NCBI GenBank assembly: GCA_024641365.1
Contig: JAHEDF010000190.1
Span: 1-7,244 of the forward strand
DNA length: 7,244 bases
Source: Planctomycetota bacterium
GTDB lineage: Bacteria > Planctomycetota > UBA11346
Reading direction: 5' to 3'
Positions 7,189-7,244 of the stretch are shown here, in pieces; position 1 is the first letter of the stretch; each line of letters starts with the position of its first letter. Position numbers and translations under genes: made by a program. Below the pieces are notes generated by a model. That model saw only the letters and a program-made list of their open reading frames with translations. It was not told the origin of the DNA and searched no databases.

Positions 7189-7244
7189 CAGTAGTCATGA
7201 GACACGACGGCTACGTGCGAAACACTCATTGACTGCCAACACCG

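Noticed and set aside
7195..7242. Possible C-terminal 15 codons of a gene upstream of creB on the minus strand, ending TGA
   Set aside because: Fifteen codons at the window edge are too few to separate from chance, and a second frame is also open there. It would need sequence beyond 7244.

Overview
The window (7,244 bases) looks like chromosomal DNA from a Gram-negative bacterium, most likely a gammaproteobacterium. The evidence is a complete CreB/CreC-type two-component pair, which family knowledge places mainly in Enterobacteria, Aeromonas, pseudomonads and xanthomonads, plus a lipoprotein with a classical lipobox and moderate GC in most genes. The genus cannot be named from the sequence. 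No rRNA, tRNA, CRISPR array, insertion sequence or phage gene was seen.

Layout, left to right. (1) Bases 1-2018 (+) hold the 3' part of a large, probably secreted, multidomain carbohydrate-active protein whose 5' end lies outside the window: the end of a glycoside-hydrolase-like catalytic domain, a collagen-binding-like domain, a bacterial Ig-like domain, a PA14 domain and a concanavalin-like domain. (2) Bases 2019-2083 are a short convergent gap with two adjacent hairpins that can act as a two-way terminator. (3) Bases 2084-3553 (-) encode an 11-or-so-pass membrane protein of the DUF4173/DUF4153 type. (4) Bases 3554-3751 are a divergent promoter region. (5) Bases 3752-4777 (+) encode an AT-rich, unrecognised lipoprotein. 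(6) Bases 4778-4981 are a convergent gap with no gene visible. (7) Bases 4982-7152 (-) are the creB-creC operon, with a 4-base ATGA overlap. (8) Bases 7153-7244 are the creB leader and possibly the end of another gene.

How the genes may work together. CreC is a membrane sensor kinase and CreB its DNA-binding partner. In E. coli, CreB acts at 'cre tags', direct repeats of TTCAC spaced by six bases, and its best-known target is creD, an inner-membrane protein gene next to creBC. No creD is visible here. Instead, the promoter of the membrane-protein gene carries a ladder of four TTCAC-like half-sites at an exact 11-base period (3604-3641), oriented toward that gene and just upstream of a CATAAT -10-like box. 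This suggests that the DUF4173/DUF4153 protein is a CreB target here and fills the genomic place of CreD. The AT-rich lipoprotein gene lies in the opposite orientation between the regulator pair and this putative target, as if inserted. That combination is the most interesting signal in the window; the regulatory link is inference from the site pattern.
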